The notes beneath the pieces are model-generated. The model ran no database searches and was not told where the DNA came from. It saw only the letters and a program-made list of their open reading frames with translations. A stretch of DNA of 64,000 bases from Eisenbergiella tayi (GTDB lineage Bacteria > Bacillota > Clostridia > Lachnospirales > Lachnospiraceae), in assembly GCF_001881565.1 (NCBI RefSeq), contig NZ_MPDJ01000005.1:766452-830451 (forward strand). The letters are read 5' to 3'. Below, piece by piece: positions 18,355 through 28,593 of this stretch (position 1 is the stretch's first letter; every line of letters begins with the position of its first letter). Both the position numbers and the translations under genes were made by a program.

Positions 18355-18840
18355 CTACCAGCTGCGTACTCCTTTTATATGGATAAAACGAGCTTTTTCA
18401 TATATATAAGAATCCAAAGGCCTCATATATACATCATACGTATGGGCCGCTACATAAATATGTCCCCGGCTCACGTGAACAATCACCGGACTGTGGTAAA
18501 ATCCACTGCCATCTCCCAACTGGACAATGTCCCCCGGCTCTGCTTCGTCTTCCTCTGTCTCCGCTGCATACGGCCCGACAGACTGGTTTCCCACAAGAAA
18601 ATTATAGAGGAATTCCACTCCCGTCCAGCTTGGCGTCCTGTCCCGGCCGCTGTTATAGTACCAGCCCTTTACGGGCGTGTAATTCATTACTCCGCTTCCC
18701 GCATAAATGCATTGTGATGCAAAATTAGTGCAGTCCCCTCCCATATTCTCAAAATCCAGATATCTGGGATTTCTGTCCAGCGCCCACTTCTTTGCATAAA
18801 GCAACGCATCATTCCGATGATAACCTGTTTCCTTCAGCAT
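18355..18840 (-). CDS. Amidase-domain protein (putative peptidase, PF12671-like)
   Basis: A 161-residue protein that consists only of an amidase-like domain: YHRNDALLYAKKWALDRN, then GGDCTNFASQCIYAGSG with the likely catalytic Cys, and a HSPVIVH segment with the likely His near residue 120. Homologous domains are found in sporulation and cell-wall-associated proteins. There is no signal peptide. The ribosome binding site is weak (GGCAGGCAGC), so the start may lie elsewhere. The gap 18151-18354 shows no gene. Confidence 0.8.
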   Translation of the reverse strand: MLKETGYHRNDALLYAKKWALDRNPRYLDFENMGGDCTNFASQCIYAGSGVMNYTPVKGWYYNSGRDRTPSWTGVEFLYNFLVGNQSVGPYAAETEEDEAEPGDIVQLGDGSGFYHSPVIVHVSRGHIYVAAHTYDVYMRPLDSYIYEKARFIHIKGVRSW

Positions 18841-18972
18841 ATTTTGCTGCCTGCCGTTTTTTTATTTAATATCTATATTATGGCAGGTTCCGGCAATGCG
18901 TTAATGAATAAATAACTCGCTGTATAAGAGGATTGGAAAAGGCAACTCCTTACCACTATAAAAAATACTTTC

Positions 18973-19518
18973 TCATCGGTTCAATTCCATCCGGATCCGT
19001 TCCAGATTTTCTTCTACAGGCCTTCCTCCATCCAGGACTAACTGACGGCAGTCCAGCTGCTTCTGCCATTGATCATGCAGTGCCCTTGACCGCATATTCA
19101 CATCACCGGTATCGTAAGCAGCAGCCCATTCAAGAAAATCCTGATGCTGTTTGTACATATCACCGCCGGGGAGGATCCGATCTCCGAACCGTTCCGACTC
19201 CCGCGTTTTTATACGGGCAATGCGGATGTCCACGTCCGTAACCAGACGAACGGCAAGATCAAACATGGGGATGAGAGGATCTCCCCAGCCTGTAACAGAA
19301 CCGGAAATAACCACTTTTTTGTGCTCTTTTATGTCCTCTTTCATCAGCCGGACCCGTTCTCCGCTTTCTCGCATTTGAGTAAACCGCGGATTTGTCGGAA
19401 GCCAGAGATAATCATCGGCATCCATAAAATAATAGCCCGATTCGCGGGAAAAGGCATACCCCAGGGTAGATGTGCCGGAACCGGAGCCTCCGTATATGTG
19501 GATTACATTTATCTGCAT
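18973..19518 (-). CDS. P-loop kinase-like ATPase
   Basis: A 181-residue protein with an N-terminal Walker A (HIYGGSGSGTSTLG) and an overall layout like adenylate or shikimate-type kinases: MDADDYLW after the first helix, then an Arg-rich lid (RIARIKTRESERFGDRI). The substrate is unknown. It is preceded by a good AGGAGG site. Confidence 0.75.
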   Translation of the reverse strand: MQINVIHIYGGSGSGTSTLGYAFSRESGYYFMDADDYLWLPTNPRFTQMRESGERVRLMKEDIKEHKKVVISGSVTGWGDPLIPMFDLAVRLVTDVDIRIARIKTRESERFGDRILPGGDMYKQHQDFLEWAAAYDTGDVNMRSRALHDQWQKQLDCRQLVLDGGRPVEENLERIRMELNR

Positions 19519-19610
19519 GGTTTTCCTCCTCTTGTGTTATGTGACAATTATATCAGATTCTGAAAAAGGAATCACTCCCGAACAGAAATGCCGATAAAAA
19601 AAGGAACAAG

Positions 19611-19650
19611 CCGGGCGACGAAAAGCATTTTATTCGTCAGTACCCGGCGT
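19611..19650 (-). terminator. Probable terminator after 143-residue gene
   Basis: GCCGGG...GACGA pairs with TCGTC...CCCGGC around an AT loop, with a small bulge. On the minus strand it is followed by a run of seven T within 12 bases. It lies just after the stop of the gene ending at 19666. Confidence 0.6.
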
Positions 19651-19665
19651 ATTCAATAACAGGCC

Positions 19666-20097
19666 TTATAAATCCTTATACGGGATTTCAGCTACCTTCA
19701 GCTTTTTCTTTACACAAAGTTCTAAAATTTCACTGCATCTCTGGTTGTCGGAAGCTAACTTCTCGGGATACCGCTCCCATGGATTTTTAACATAAATTCC
19801 TTTATTTCCCCCGGCAGGTCCCACCGCATGATAAATTTTATCTGCCTCTTTCAGTTGTCTTACCAATTCCTTTTCCTCAATTTTCTTTTGAAGCTTTTTC
19901 ATCCTTATATAATCTTCATCCAGGCATTCTACTCCCTGCACACTTACCGGTAAAGTTTCCCCTTCTATCCTTACATCCACATAAGTTCTCCAATGTTGAT
20001 TTTCTCTCTGGTATTCATGCATGGTGGACTCCCCTATCGCATCCTTGGCAAACTTGAGATTATATCTGGTTAAATCCACCGTTAATCTGACTTTCAT
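19666..20097 (-). CDS. Hypothetical protein
   Basis: A 143-residue soluble protein, no family recognised. The N-terminus MKVRLTVDLTRYNLKFA looks like a beta-strand start, and the middle carries a basic/acidic helical stretch (RMKKLQKKIEEKELVRQLKEADK). It stands alone between its terminator and the esterase gene. Confidence 0.65.
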   Translation of the reverse strand: MKVRLTVDLTRYNLKFAKDAIGESTMHEYQRENQHWRTYVDVRIEGETLPVSVQGVECLDEDYIRMKKLQKKIEEKELVRQLKEADKIYHAVGPAGGNKGIYVKNPWERYPEKLASDNQRCSEILELCVKKKLKVAEIPYKDL

Positions 20098-20180
20098 CCC
20101 CGTGTTCCTCCCATATCATAAATCATTAAAATCTTTGACAGTAAAACATAAATTTCCATCTGCAAACAGGAATATCTATC

Positions 20181-21263
20181 CTATACCCCTTGCTTTTTCC
20201 GGTACTCCATAAACAGCTTCCAGTCATCCCTTCCCATATAATGGGTGCCGGGACGGAGGTGGAAACCGACACGGCCTTCATGGAATACATCTCCCGTGGA
20301 CGGAAGGCGATCCGCCGCAAGCCCCTGCTGCCCCAACATTTCATAGACAGGCGTCACTGCCTGACCAGTCAGGAATTCCGATAAAGGATCCGCCCATTCA
20401 TCATCTACAGCCCCGGCTAAATACAGGTGTCTGGGCGCAGCAAGAGCCGCCGTAAAATGCTGGTCAAAGGGAAGTTCCTCCTCCCTGTTCTGCCACTTTT
20501 TAAAGTTGCCGCAGAACCAGTAAGGGAAATTCCGGCACAAATCCGCCACATTTTCCCCTTCTTTTCCCCGGAAAAGAGCGGCTCCTCCGGCTCCGGATTC
20601 ACAGGCTATGACAAGGGAAAAACGATCGTCCATCGCTCCGCACAGCAGCGCCGCCTTCCCCAGACGGGAATGGCCCACTACCGCAACGCGCCCCGCATCA
20701 ATCGTTTCCTCCTGAACCAGATAATCCATGATACGACTCAGTCCCCAGGCCCATACGCCCAGTTTCCCCCAGCTGTCATAGGCATTCCCCGGGAACAGGC
20801 TGCCGGGGCCGTTCTGAAAACCGTCATTTTGATCCGGAGCAATATCCTGGTAACATACCCTGGCAACCGCAAAGCCGTTATCCGTGATTTCTTCCACGAT
20901 TTCCGCGGATGACAGCGGGAAAAAGCTCAGGTACAGAAATACCGGCGGCTTTTCAATATTCTTGGGAACCGTCAGCTGGAAGGGATAGGAAACATATCCC
21001 CTGCCGGAGCGAATCCGCACGTCCACAGTGCGCATACGGGCCTTTCCGCCGAAGGCATTTTCCTCTTCCGATACGGTCTCCCATTCTGTTTCCCAGCCGG
21101 TTTCCGGTATATATCCATAGCATTCTTTCTGAAGAATGTCCCGGATTTCCTTTCGGCGGGTTTCCCACAGCTGCGGGGTATCCACAGGCGTGTTGTCTGA
21201 AAGACGCAGCAGTTCCGGAATACGGCGCTTTTCAAGTTCCTTTGTTATTGCTTCTTTTCCCAT
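20181..21263 (-). CDS. CE15-type glucuronoyl esterase-like alpha/beta hydrolase
   Basis: A 360-residue alpha/beta hydrolase without signal peptide. VAVVGHSRLGKAALLCG carries the nucleophile Ser in the GxSRxGK form that is typical of CE15 glucuronoyl esterases; VDDEWADP supplies an acidic residue and GTHYMGRDDW the His. CE15 enzymes split ester bonds between glucuronate and alcohols in plant cell walls. An intracellular location suggests action on imported oligosaccharides. The start follows AAAGGAGGTCTGTT. Confidence 0.82.
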   Translation of the reverse strand: MGKEAITKELEKRRIPELLRLSDNTPVDTPQLWETRRKEIRDILQKECYGYIPETGWETEWETVSEEENAFGGKARMRTVDVRIRSGRGYVSYPFQLTVPKNIEKPPVFLYLSFFPLSSAEIVEEITDNGFAVARVCYQDIAPDQNDGFQNGPGSLFPGNAYDSWGKLGVWAWGLSRIMDYLVQEETIDAGRVAVVGHSRLGKAALLCGAMDDRFSLVIACESGAGGAALFRGKEGENVADLCRNFPYWFCGNFKKWQNREEELPFDQHFTAALAAPRHLYLAGAVDDEWADPLSEFLTGQAVTPVYEMLGQQGLAADRLPSTGDVFHEGRVGFHLRPGTHYMGRDDWKLFMEYRKKQGV

Positions 21264-21287
21264 AACAGACCTCCTTTATATGTCTTC

Positions 21288-22670
21288 TTATTTATCTGAC
21301 CCATTGTATTTCAGCTTTATATATTCCGCCACATCATCGATTTCCGGGAACAGAGACGCTTTATTTACGGAAAACTGATCCAACTCATGCAGCAGATTTT
21401 CCTTATTTCCGACGATGAAAATCAGCTTTTTGCCTGATTCATTCTGATATCGGAGGCCGCGGAGACTGTTTCCTTCCCCGTTTCCGTCTCCCAGGCCGCA
21501 GAGAATGAAGGAGCCATCCTGCTTGATGATTCTGCGGTTATTCCGCAGCGGCATAATAAAAACATGGCTGAGAAGATCCTTCTTTTTGATACGGGGCTCG
21601 AATCCGGGATTCTTTGATTTCACCTCTCCCGCCAGCTTCGCGGCAAGGCTTATGTATTCCGGGTCTTCCTCTTCAGGAATTCCATTGATACATGACTCAT
21701 ACAGTTTTGTCCGGAAGGAAGCGTCAAAAACCGGAAGGGCAGCTAAAATAGCAGCCGTATCGCTTTTGGCATATTTCATGGCGGCAATCTGTGTCTGCAG
21801 GACGATGACCTCCCCCACATCCTCGGGGCTGCTGCAGCAGGCAAAATACAGGGCTACCAGGGGATTTTCCGTGATATCAAGCAGTCTGGTAGGCAGACCG
21901 TAATGCTGCATTTCTACCAGATAGTCCAGATGGGACTGGCACTGTGCAAAATCTGAGGCACAGCGTATGATCAGCTCCTGGTACATCCTGTTTTCATTCT
22001 CCTGCCAGCCGGGGCTTCTCTTGATGCTGGGGAGCAGGGCATAGGAAAGCCTGGAATGGCCGCGGAAGTACAGGATACGGCCGGTATCCTGCTGCTTCAT
22101 GCGGGAGATGTCCTTTACATAGCCGCTTACTGAATCGATTAATTCGAGTTCACAGCGTTCTGCATCGTAGATGATGTTGTTCTTTTCATGAAGATCCATT
22201 TGCTTCGGGGCGGATTCTTCACTGATGTCATTGTATTTTTCTATCCATTCAGAAGCAAAACAGTTCAGAATGGCTATGAGGTATTCTTTCTTTTTTTCCC
22301 GCTTGGGGGTGTTGGTGCTGGTGTAGGGGAGAAAGATCCAGTATACCAGGGCCTCTTCTTCGAGAGGAGACAGATTTCTGTCCTGGTTTCCGACTATGGC
22401 TTCCAGATACTCCAGCGTGATTTCTATGTTTTCTGAGGTCATGCAGCTTTTGGCGTAGAGCTTATACAGGTTGGAGCCCTGGCTGTTCAGGCGGGAGTAG
22501 TAGCTGCCTTTTCCCAGAGCCTTCAGTACGTAGCTGCAGTCCACACAGCCTTCTTCCAAAAGCTTTTTTCCGAATATGTGGTAGAATGCACGGGAAAGGT
22601 AGGGGGATGTGCGGGCGTAGATGGTTAACTGGCGGGCATCGGAATGCAGAGATTCTTTGTATTTTTCCAT
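21288..22670 (-). CDS. FRG-domain protein
   Basis: A 460-residue protein with an FRG domain in its C-terminal half: ILYFRGHSRLSYALLPSIKR near residue 195, and LVEMQHYGLPTRLLDITENPLVALYFAC further on. The N-terminal 180 residues are helical and unrecognised. FRG domains are widespread in bacteria and phages, with uncertain biochemistry, and several lie in defence loci. It borders the defence island and has backbone-like base composition. Confidence 0.85.
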   Translation of the reverse strand: MEKYKESLHSDARQLTIYARTSPYLSRAFYHIFGKKLLEEGCVDCSYVLKALGKGSYYSRLNSQGSNLYKLYAKSCMTSENIEITLEYLEAIVGNQDRNLSPLEEEALVYWIFLPYTSTNTPKREKKKEYLIAILNCFASEWIEKYNDISEESAPKQMDLHEKNNIIYDAERCELELIDSVSGYVKDISRMKQQDTGRILYFRGHSRLSYALLPSIKRSPGWQENENRMYQELIIRCASDFAQCQSHLDYLVEMQHYGLPTRLLDITENPLVALYFACCSSPEDVGEVIVLQTQIAAMKYAKSDTAAILAALPVFDASFRTKLYESCINGIPEEEDPEYISLAAKLAGEVKSKNPGFEPRIKKKDLLSHVFIMPLRNNRRIIKQDGSFILCGLGDGNGEGNSLRGLRYQNESGKKLIFIVGNKENLLHELDQFSVNKASLFPEIDDVAEYIKLKYNGSDK

Positions 22671-22804
22671 GGTGGGTTGCCTCTTTGGTGTGGGTGAATG
22701 GGGTAAAGGGTGGAACCGTATGGGATTACTTTTAGGGGAATATGACCTCGATTATTTGAAGCAACTTTTTTCTCGGGCTGATAATTATCCAACAGCTTAT
22801 TTTT

Positions 22805-23368
22805 TTAGTCTTGCAGGAATGGGAATTTAGCCTGTAAAAAGGCTTTGTATTCCGGCCTCTGTGTATGAGAATACTGCTCTTTGATTGTTTTCTCTATCCA
22901 TTGCAGTTTTGATACTGAATTGTCTTCATATTTTTGGATAATTATTTTATGATCTCTTGCGGCGGTTAGAATTGCCTCGTATGCATCGGGGATGTATTCG
23001 CAGGAAACTGGAGGCATACTGTATTCAGAAGTATAAGCATATGGTATGTCCTGCTGCTTTTTTATATCTGGGGATGGGGCTATGGTATAAATATAACCGG
23101 ATATGCCTTTGTAGGTTTCTTCGGCTGCGTTGGGATAGTATTCTTCAAGGCGCAGGATACCCTCCCCGGTAAATCCGTAGCTGGCCCACTTGTGATAGGG
23201 CCCTTCGGGGAATTTCCCGGAACGTTTGCCATAGAGTTCTATGGCGTTTGATAGGTATGGTAGGGTGTTTTCACGTTTTGCGGAGAGGTATAGCAGCGGT
23301 GTTCCGTGGTTGGAGGTGTGTGGGGTTAATATTTGGAGATCTTTTATGGGAGATGCATGGTAGTACAT
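22805..23368 (-). CDS. Putative ADP-ribosyltransferase-like protein
   Basis: A 187-residue protein starting MYYHASPIKDLQILTPHTSN, after CGGAGG. The opening H-x-(S/T) strand and the later HGTPLLYLSAKRENTLPYLS layout recall small ART/PARP-like folds, but I cannot confirm a catalytic site. It is the last gene before the island, on the same strand as the FRG gene. Confidence 0.55.
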   Translation of the reverse strand: MYYHASPIKDLQILTPHTSNHGTPLLYLSAKRENTLPYLSNAIELYGKRSGKFPEGPYHKWASYGFTGEGILRLEEYYPNAAEETYKGISGYIYTIAPSPDIKKQQDIPYAYTSEYSMPPVSCEYIPDAYEAILTAARDHKIIIQKYEDNSVSKLQWIEKTIKEQYSHTQRPEYKAFLQAKFPFLQD

Positions 23369-23522
23369 GGGGTGGCCTCCGTTATAGAATACTAAAAATC
23401 ATAATATGTTATCCAGGGCATATCTGCTGTCTCCTTATCATAGGAAATCTTTTATAAAGCAAAACTCCAATAAATTTCCGGTTAAGTAACTATCCTCCAC
23501 CCCTAATTGTATCGTTTAAATG

Positions 23523-26500
23523 TTATTTCAACCGTTCTTCAAGTTTTCTTATGCATTCTATTTTCTCAAACTCATCGAGTTTATCAAAGTAGAATATCAC
23601 ATCTTCTATTTTACCCTCTCTGATGATATCGTCTGCTTCCTTATCATATTGCTTAACTATTGCGATCGTATCATTTGACAAGAACTCTGGAAGAAATCTT
23701 GTCTTTTCCTTCCATCTGTGAACAGCCTGACGACTTTTATCTCCTAGAGTCAATTCGGTCTCAATCCAATTTTTTTCTCTTTTGTCGAGTTCTTTTTTAA
23801 TATTGGCAATAACTTCTTCTAATATAGGAATTACCTCAAAATCAAAATCAACATTCTTATATTTTTCTAGCATTTTATTTGATATTTCACTATATTGCGT
23901 CCTTGATTGAATTGTTTTCTTGCTTTCATTGATATCGTCCAATAGTTCTTTCAAATTGCCCTGTAGTTCTTCAAATCCACCTTGATCCGCAGAAGAAATA
24001 CCTTTCTTCAATACTATTTCAATTCTCTGTAACAATGCTTCAATGTCATCAGCACATTTAATTTCACAAAGATCATCCCATATATCAGTCATATCCTGAT
24101 TAATACGATCTCTTTTTTTCTCTAACTCAGTTACTTTTATAAAGATCTCGTCAATTATCTTCTGTGCATCCTGTCCCAGCGCTTTACCATACTTTAAAAT
24201 CCTTTCCTGCAGGCTTTTTCCATTTTTCAAATAGCTGCAAATACTCATATAAGTAGCATATCGTATGTCACGATTCTCATCAAGAAATTTTATACAATCA
24301 GAACGTAGCTCTTGGCGAGATTTAATCTCCTCTATATTACTGAGTTCCTTTTCCTTTTGTACTTTTACGCGTATAGAATAATCATCGAATCCTAACTCAG
24401 AAAGCATCGTTTGCATCTTCATATTATGATTTCTAAATGTATTCACGCCCTCTACTGATTTACAATACATATTCGACACATACGAATCAATAAGCCGATC
24501 AACTCTTTTTGTCAAATTCACCTCAAGTTTTCTTAGCTCTTCTTTAGAACATTGATCAACCTCATACCCATTGGCTTCAAATATATTTGAATATGGAATA
24601 TCTCTTAAAATCTCTAATCCCTTTAATGCCGAATATAAATCATCTTTATCTATTGAATCTTTAAATTTATCCTCAACTTTGCCAATACTATCATACCACT
24701 CTTGAAGTGCCTTTTTACCTGAGTCGAGAGCCTTTATGGCCAAAAGATATTCTGTTTCTAATTCCTTTGGCACCTCATCTGATTCTGTCATCTTCTTCAA
24801 ACTTTCATAAAGTGAATTCACCTTCCAAATATTCTTATTTGTATGTACGCAATCAAAAAAACGCTTATATTTTCCAGCAACGGCTCCAGTATCAATCAAG
24901 ACCAAAGAAGATGTCTTAACAACATCAACATCAATCTTTTTATCTTTAAAAACAACGAGTTCTTTCCAGTTGTTTATACTTAACAGTGAATTTTCATATC
25001 TAAACCTCAGGCAATAACTGAGATTGGCACAAATAACCGAAATCATGAGAGTAACAATATCTTCACTCATACCATAAGGGGGATAACAATAGGTATCAAA
25101 AATATCCTTACAAGCAAGTTCCCTACCATTGGTAATACCTGCAACTATTTTATCGTATACATTTCGAGACTTTTTCTCTTCCGGTGGAATCACACGGTAT
25201 TCTTTGTCAATGCATTTCCAAGATGTTACATTCGTTGTCATAAGCAATGCTTCGATACGATTTCTAATATCGCTAGCAAAATTATGAATCGTAGCCTCAT
25301 TTACTGAGTTAGAAAGGAGCATCTTAACAATAGTACAATAATAGGAACCACCTTTACCACCAAGGTTATTACCTTTTGTAATAAAACCATCGAATGAGAA
25401 TGGAATAGCTTCAGGATATAAAACCTCAAATACATTCGTTAGGTATATAGGTATACGTATCTTTAACTCTTCTACACCTGATACACCAAGATTAATTCTC
25501 TTCTTCTTTAATTCATTAAACTCATCCTTCAAGTTATTTTCTGCTTGTTCATAATCAGCTTGGTAATAACGATCATACTTATTACGATTCGCATCATCCA
25601 TTTTATCTAGGATATGGTATTCTAATAGTGCATTATAAAGCCTATTGTCCATGTCATTTAATAACATAATTACGATTGGTGTATCTACAAGAGCATTAAC
25701 AAGAAATTTAGCACGTTCCATATAATCTGCATCAGTGTCCCTATTGATATACAGCCAAACCAACCGACCCTTTGCAGCTATTGAGCTTGTCGCATTTTTC
25801 CAAGCATTAATATAAGACTTGACCTTTATTTCATCGAATTCTTCAATAGCATACATCTCCTGTTCAAAAAGCCATTCATTCGTTGTAATCTTATGTTGTA
25901 TTGCGAAGTTCGTCGTTTGCTTCTCAAAAACACCTGCAATCTCCTGGATTTTTAACGTCTGCAGCAATGACTTATTAATTGATGCCCCTGCTATCAACCG
26001 TTTTTTGAGTACCTTAAAGTCATGCGCTCCATTTGATTCTTCCATAAAATCGAAGCACCCTGCATGATCATCAAAACCTAATACCGCATATTCTGTTTCA
26101 AGCCATCTAAGTTCTTCTTCAATCTCCTCAATTGTAAAACCACAGCATAATGATAAAGCTTCCTTAGCATCTGTATAATCTGTCGTTCTAAAACGTAATA
26201 TTCTTAGAATCAAATTGGAGCGTAGCACCGTCAATGAATTATCAGATAACTTGTCTCCAAATTTTCTCAAAATATTGTCATAACGAATGCATTGTTGAGA
26301 TGTCTGCTTACCTTCCTGCTCAGCAGCAAGCATTTCAGCATATAAGTCACCCAACATTAATGTCTCTGGCATTACCAAAAAACCCCCTTCAGAAACATCA
26401 ACATCCCTTGAACTCTCGATATACTGACTAATCAGTGTAAGAGAAGATCTATTCTGTAAATAGTCCGAAAGCTGCGTAAGCATAAATGTAGAAAGAGGAT

Positions 26501-27761
26501 GCATTGGGTAGATTCCTTCTACCACAATCTTTCTAAATAATGAATAATCCTTCCACATTCCCTTTGTGATAAGCCATTTATTTATTTTTTGGAAAATATC
26601 TTTCCATTTTTCCTCATTCTTCTTCTGCCATGACACAATATTTGCATCAAAGGAATCTTTATCCTTACGCTGAATCAGATTTGCAAAGACTGTCTCAAGA
26701 TTAGACGATATGTAATACTTATCACTTGCATCATATCTACCTATATACCTGCTAATATTTTTTGTCTGATCCACTCGCTGAAGGTATGTCTTAATATCGG
26801 ACTGAATAAAATTAATAACCTGTAATGTGCCATCTGCATTTTGCGCTGTCTCAAAAATCTGCTGTAATGCCGAATCACCAGATTTAGCTTCCTTTGCACC
26901 TGAAGCATACTCAAGATATCGTCCAAACTCATCAAAAAGTAAAACAATATGTTCAAAGCGACCATTCATGCCACAGTACTCAGAGATCAGCATTTCAAGA
27001 ATATTTCCAGCAGAAAGTCCCTCATCCCACCGTATTTCCTGTCCATTAATTTCTGAATAAACCGCATTAACAATTTCATAAGCCGTTTCATCTGTCATAA
27101 GACTCTCGCAAATTTTTTCTTTAAGATGCTCTCCCATCTCAAGCCATCCTAATTTCTTTGCTTTCTCCTCAAACATTGCAATTGAAGTTACTATATTTCT
27201 ATTAAAGAAATTTTCTGCTGTTTCAAGCGCACGGTTCAACTTTTTTAAGCCATCATCTGGCAAACCGTATAACTTCAAACTTTTCTGCGCGGCCTTCAAA
27301 ATCTCAGAATGTAGATTAAAATCTCTCATTCCATTGATAACCATAACGAAATTTCTTTCATCTGTTAAGTATCTTATTCTATCTGCGGCTTCTTTATCAA
27401 TACCCGCAATATTTTCAAGAACTTTAATGTAAGTTTCCGGCATGTATTCTTTACCGGAAAAAATTTGACCTAATGTTACGGCTAAATGAGATTTACCTGT
27501 TCCATAATCGGCAATGGCAAGTGTGAACGCATTAGAATGATCGTCTACCATTTTTGCAGCCAACATTTCTACTAAACTGATAGTATCAATTCTCTTCTTA
27601 CTGCCAATCTCCTGTTCTTCTGCACCAAAGTATTCCTTTCCATGGAAAACAAAATTCTCAGCTACCCTCGCCGCCTTTTCTGGATCATAAAACCAATCTG
27701 CTTGAACCGCTCCTTCAAAATACAAGTCTTTTCTAAACCCCAAAAGCTTCCCCAACTCCAT
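23523..27761 (-). CDS. Second SspC-like giant P-loop ATPase
   Basis: The ATG at 27761 follows AGGAGGGAATTT, giving 1412 residues; an earlier in-frame GTG precedes that site. The N-terminus has a Walker A (AIADYGTGKSHLA, near residue 88) and a Walker B (HIVLLFDEFGRYLE, near residue 275), then GIYPMHPLSTFMLTQLS, the same order as in the sspC product upstream (GSYGKGKSHLLL; IYIIFDEFSKFIEG; GCYPLSPISAYALL). The C-terminal 500 residues are coiled-coil rich. It is the last gene of the operon and directly follows a second DUF4007-like gene, so the two form a duplicate SspB/SspC-type pair. BrxC/PglY-type ATPases are distant alternatives. Confidence 0.75.
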   Translation of the reverse strand: MELGKLLGFRKDLYFEGAVQADWFYDPEKAARVAENFVFHGKEYFGAEEQEIGSKKRIDTISLVEMLAAKMVDDHSNAFTLAIADYGTGKSHLAVTLGQIFSGKEYMPETYIKVLENIAGIDKEAADRIRYLTDERNFVMVINGMRDFNLHSEILKAAQKSLKLYGLPDDGLKKLNRALETAENFFNRNIVTSIAMFEEKAKKLGWLEMGEHLKEKICESLMTDETAYEIVNAVYSEINGQEIRWDEGLSAGNILEMLISEYCGMNGRFEHIVLLFDEFGRYLEYASGAKEAKSGDSALQQIFETAQNADGTLQVINFIQSDIKTYLQRVDQTKNISRYIGRYDASDKYYISSNLETVFANLIQRKDKDSFDANIVSWQKKNEEKWKDIFQKINKWLITKGMWKDYSLFRKIVVEGIYPMHPLSTFMLTQLSDYLQNRSSLTLISQYIESSRDVDVSEGGFLVMPETLMLGDLYAEMLAAEQEGKQTSQQCIRYDNILRKFGDKLSDNSLTVLRSNLILRILRFRTTDYTDAKEALSLCCGFTIEEIEEELRWLETEYAVLGFDDHAGCFDFMEESNGAHDFKVLKKRLIAGASINKSLLQTLKIQEIAGVFEKQTTNFAIQHKITTNEWLFEQEMYAIEEFDEIKVKSYINAWKNATSSIAAKGRLVWLYINRDTDADYMERAKFLVNALVDTPIVIMLLNDMDNRLYNALLEYHILDKMDDANRNKYDRYYQADYEQAENNLKDEFNELKKKRINLGVSGVEELKIRIPIYLTNVFEVLYPEAIPFSFDGFITKGNNLGGKGGSYYCTIVKMLLSNSVNEATIHNFASDIRNRIEALLMTTNVTSWKCIDKEYRVIPPEEKKSRNVYDKIVAGITNGRELACKDIFDTYCYPPYGMSEDIVTLMISVICANLSYCLRFRYENSLLSINNWKELVVFKDKKIDVDVVKTSSLVLIDTGAVAGKYKRFFDCVHTNKNIWKVNSLYESLKKMTESDEVPKELETEYLLAIKALDSGKKALQEWYDSIGKVEDKFKDSIDKDDLYSALKGLEILRDIPYSNIFEANGYEVDQCSKEELRKLEVNLTKRVDRLIDSYVSNMYCKSVEGVNTFRNHNMKMQTMLSELGFDDYSIRVKVQKEKELSNIEEIKSRQELRSDCIKFLDENRDIRYATYMSICSYLKNGKSLQERILKYGKALGQDAQKIIDEIFIKVTELEKKRDRINQDMTDIWDDLCEIKCADDIEALLQRIEIVLKKGISSADQGGFEELQGNLKELLDDINESKKTIQSRTQYSEISNKMLEKYKNVDFDFEVIPILEEVIANIKKELDKREKNWIETELTLGDKSRQAVHRWKEKTRFLPEFLSNDTIAIVKQYDKEADDIIREGKIEDVIFYFDKLDEFEKIECIRKLEERLK

Positions 27762-27771
27762 AAATTCCCTC

Positions 27772-28593
27772 CTAGCACAATTCACTATACAATTTGCTAA
27801 TCAGCTCGTCTTTACTTGTCAATTTCAATATTGTATATGGCATTAGTTGCCTGTTCAAACGAAGTAAATTCTTGTCTGCCAAATTCTCCAAAACTTTATA
27901 TTCATATTGTGTATCCCATCCAAAAACCTTGCCATATTTTAATTCTACAAGCTGTATAGATGAGATTTCTTCCTGTTCAGGATAATATTCTTCCCAAAAT
28001 GACCACAACGCTAAAGCATACAAATATGCAAACTCTCTATTATATGGCAGTGAATTACATTTAACTATGTTACCCTCCATGGATAATACCTCAAAATCCG
28101 AAAATATATCATTATATGAGGCAAAAAAAGGGGCAATATTCTTTGTATTAACCTTATTGTCATAAAGTTGATTCAGTTCTAGAATAAGCATATCTTTTTT
28201 TATCCCTGAACGATAATTGGGAAGAATACACTTGAACGTAGAACTCCATACACAAGCCCCTTCTTTCTCTCGCACCATCATTATATGAAGTAGCAATCTT
28301 GTCAACATCTCCTGTAATCCCAGATCTTCCTTGCTTACAGTTTCACCTAGCTCTGTTTTTGTCAGCTTAATCTGCTTATCCTTTTTTTCACTTTTAATCA
28401 AACCCATATACTCAGCATAACAGATATGTGGTTCAACCTTTCCACTTGATACTCCTTGTGGAATCCCGGTCATACCAGATATCTCCTTTACACTTAACCA
28501 AGAAGTACCATCCGCTACATTAAGAATACTGCTGATATATTGACTTTCTGGCTTAAATGTCTGATGAAAATTCACATTTACTTGCCTAGCCAT
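27772..28593 (-). CDS. Second DUF4007-like (SspB-type) protein
   Basis: A 273-residue protein overlapping the end of sspH by 8 bases. The N-terminus VNFHQTFKPESQYI resembles the FxxHExF start of DUF4007 proteins, and the end (VLENLADKNLLRLNRQLMPYTILKL) matches the end of the sspB product (LEALGFIHVDRTAGLDMVY). A winged-helix-like stretch (WLSVKEISGMTGIPQGVSSG) lies near residue 35. DUF4007 is the domain of SspB, the DNA-nicking component of single-strand phosphorothioation. The similarity is limited, so divergence of function is possible. Confidence 0.65.
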   Translation of the reverse strand: MARQVNVNFHQTFKPESQYISSILNVADGTSWLSVKEISGMTGIPQGVSSGKVEPHICYAEYMGLIKSEKKDKQIKLTKTELGETVSKEDLGLQEMLTRLLLHIMMVREKEGACVWSSTFKCILPNYRSGIKKDMLILELNQLYDNKVNTKNIAPFFASYNDIFSDFEVLSMEGNIVKCNSLPYNREFAYLYALALWSFWEEYYPEQEEISSIQLVELKYGKVFGWDTQYEYKVLENLADKNLLRLNRQLMPYTILKLTSKDELISKLYSELC

